Assembly: GCA_030437565.1 (NCBI GenBank) | Contig: CP129291.1 | Coordinates: 2,852,001 to 2,916,000, forward strand | From: Terrilactibacillus sp. S3-3 | Lineage (GTDB): Bacteria; Bacillota; Bacilli; Bacillales; Sporolactobacillaceae | Direction of reading: 5' to 3' | Length of the DNA: 64,000 nucleotides | In this document: positions 63,349 to 64,000 of the stretch, in pieces | How positions within the stretch are numbered: the first letter of the stretch is position 1 | Layout of the letters: each line of letters opens with the position of its first letter | Position numbers and translations under genes: made by a program | The notes under the pieces: model-generated | What the model was told of the DNA's origin: nothing | What the model saw: only the letters and a program-made list of their open reading frames with translations | The model's database searches: none

Positions 63349-63632
63349 GATTAAATCCCTTCGTTTAAATTTTATCAACTGAATATTTCGATATTATCAC
63401 AAAAAACATCTTTGTCTATATCATAAACATGGACGCCGGGAAAAACATGAACGGAAGGTACCACATTCACCCCGTTTTTTGAAAAGATTTCATGCTAAGT
63501 GACACTAATCGGCAAAAAATGGAGGGACTTTGTGACTAGCGTAAATAGAATCCACTCGGATCGAATATTTGGTTTTAAGAGTTGCTAAAAGCATTTGTTA
63601 GAGTCTGTCTGCAAGCGCACCAAAAATAAAAA
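63349..63632. other. Intergenic, no supported gene
   Basis: Upstream region of the toxin operon and end region of the aldehyde dehydrogenase gene. No gene seen; the promoter of the toxin operon must lie here, but no box is convincing. Confidence 0.4.
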
Positions 63633-63663
63633 GCCCCTTGCGCATTTTTTCAGCGCAAAGGGC
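63633..63663 (-). terminator. Terminator of the aldehyde dehydrogenase gene
   Basis: GCCCCTTGCGC (63633-63643) pairs with GCGCAAAGGGC (63653-63663); the A-rich left flank is a U-tract on the minus strand. Confidence 0.85.
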
Positions 63664-63679
63664 TTCTTCGTGTTTGTTC

Positions 63680-64000
63680 TCAGTCTTGCAAGTTGATCGA
63701 CAAGTATTTCACTTCCAGGTAAGGTTCGATGCCTTCCAGACCGCCTTCCCTGCCGATGCCGCTTTCTTTCACGCCGCCGAACGGAGCCTGAACGGTTGAA
63801 GGGCCGCCGTCGTTCCAGCCGACAATGCCGTACTGCAGATTTTCTGCCATATACGTGCCGCGTTTAACGTTGTCGGTAAAGAAGTAAGCCGCAAGGCCGA
63901 ACGGCGTATCATTGGCCAGACGCACAGCTTCTTCCAATGAGTTAAAAGTGACAACCGGGGCAACCGGTCCGAATGTTTCTTCGTGCATGATCGTCATCGA
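63680..64000 (-). CDS. Aldehyde dehydrogenase family (succinate-semialdehyde dehydrogenase-like), 3' part
   Basis: Only the C-terminal 107 residues are in the window: [81 protein letters not shown]. The EETFGPV and [12 protein letters not shown] motifs are typical of NAD(P)-dependent aldehyde dehydrogenases, closest in feel to GabD. The catalytic Cys/Glu region lies beyond the edge. Confidence 0.85.
   Translation of the reverse strand, partial: SMTIMHEETFGPVAPVVTFNSLEEAVRLANDTPFGLAAYFFTDNVKRGTYMAENLQYGIVGWNDGGPSTVQAPFGGVKESGIGREGGLEGIEPYLEVKYLSINLQD

Overview
The window looks like a chromosomal segment of an endospore-forming, naturally competent member of the Bacillales (Firmicutes). Support comes from close matches to Bacillus-type proteins: NiaP (YceI), PucI, PucR, TrhP1/TrhP2 (YrrN/YrrO), ComK, a DUF4183 spore-surface type protein, an LXG polymorphic toxin and a TxpA/BsrG-type toxin. 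Shine-Dalgarno sites are strong AAAGGAGG types, and GTG and TTG starts are frequent. I cannot name the species. No rRNA, tRNA or CRISPR array was seen.

Layout. 1-10.1 kb: edge of an OatA-like acyltransferase, niaP with a promoter and operator, a small orphan protein, a type I toxin/antisense RNA locus, a TetR-Acg-like operon with a clear operator, a DUF1385 protein, hicAB, and an XRE regulator divergent from an MFS exporter. 10.3-22 kb: trhP1-trhP2, a 104-bp tandem repeat, a 3-hydroxyisobutyrate dehydrogenase-like enzyme, an amine-catabolism unit (copper amine oxidase, APC permease, SDR, divergent AraC regulator), a structured RNA element, rbsK and manA. 22.6-31.1 kb: purine/allantoin catabolism (class III aminotransferase, pucH, pucG, pucF, pucR, OHCU decarboxylase, pucM). 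31.4-34 kb: pxpB-pxpC-pxpA (5-oxoprolinase). 34-38.8 kb: a 21-bp repeat array of about 33 units, a DUF3888 protein, a second copy of the structured element, an M20 amidohydrolase, a ROK kinase and a DUF4183 protein. 39.5-44.5 kb: an AT-rich island with an ArsR regulator, a PaaK-like adenylate-forming enzyme split by an ISL3 element, a small cysteine protein and an MFS transporter. 44.8-51 kb: the ureABCEFGD operon plus a Ni/Co permease. 51.5-64 kb: DUF2062, a phosphoesterase, comK, an APC permease, pabA-pabBC, pucI, an LXG toxin with SUFU immunity, and the edge of an aldehyde dehydrogenase.

The catabolic genes fit one nitrogen-scavenging theme. PucI would import allantoin. PucH and PucF open it to ureidoglycine/ureidoglycolate, PucG transaminates with glyoxylate, and urease releases ammonia with nickel supplied by the NiCoT permease. 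PxpABC recovers glutamate from 5-oxoproline, and the amine oxidase unit releases ammonia from amines. HIU hydrolase and OHCU decarboxylase imply uric acid degradation, yet no urate oxidase is present in the window.

Most long genes are broken by one or more single-base frameshifts, usually beside homopolymer runs, while both halves still encode well-conserved protein. I read this as mainly indel error in the assembly rather than mass gene decay. Such loci are entered as one CDS spanning all frames, with approximate junctions given.
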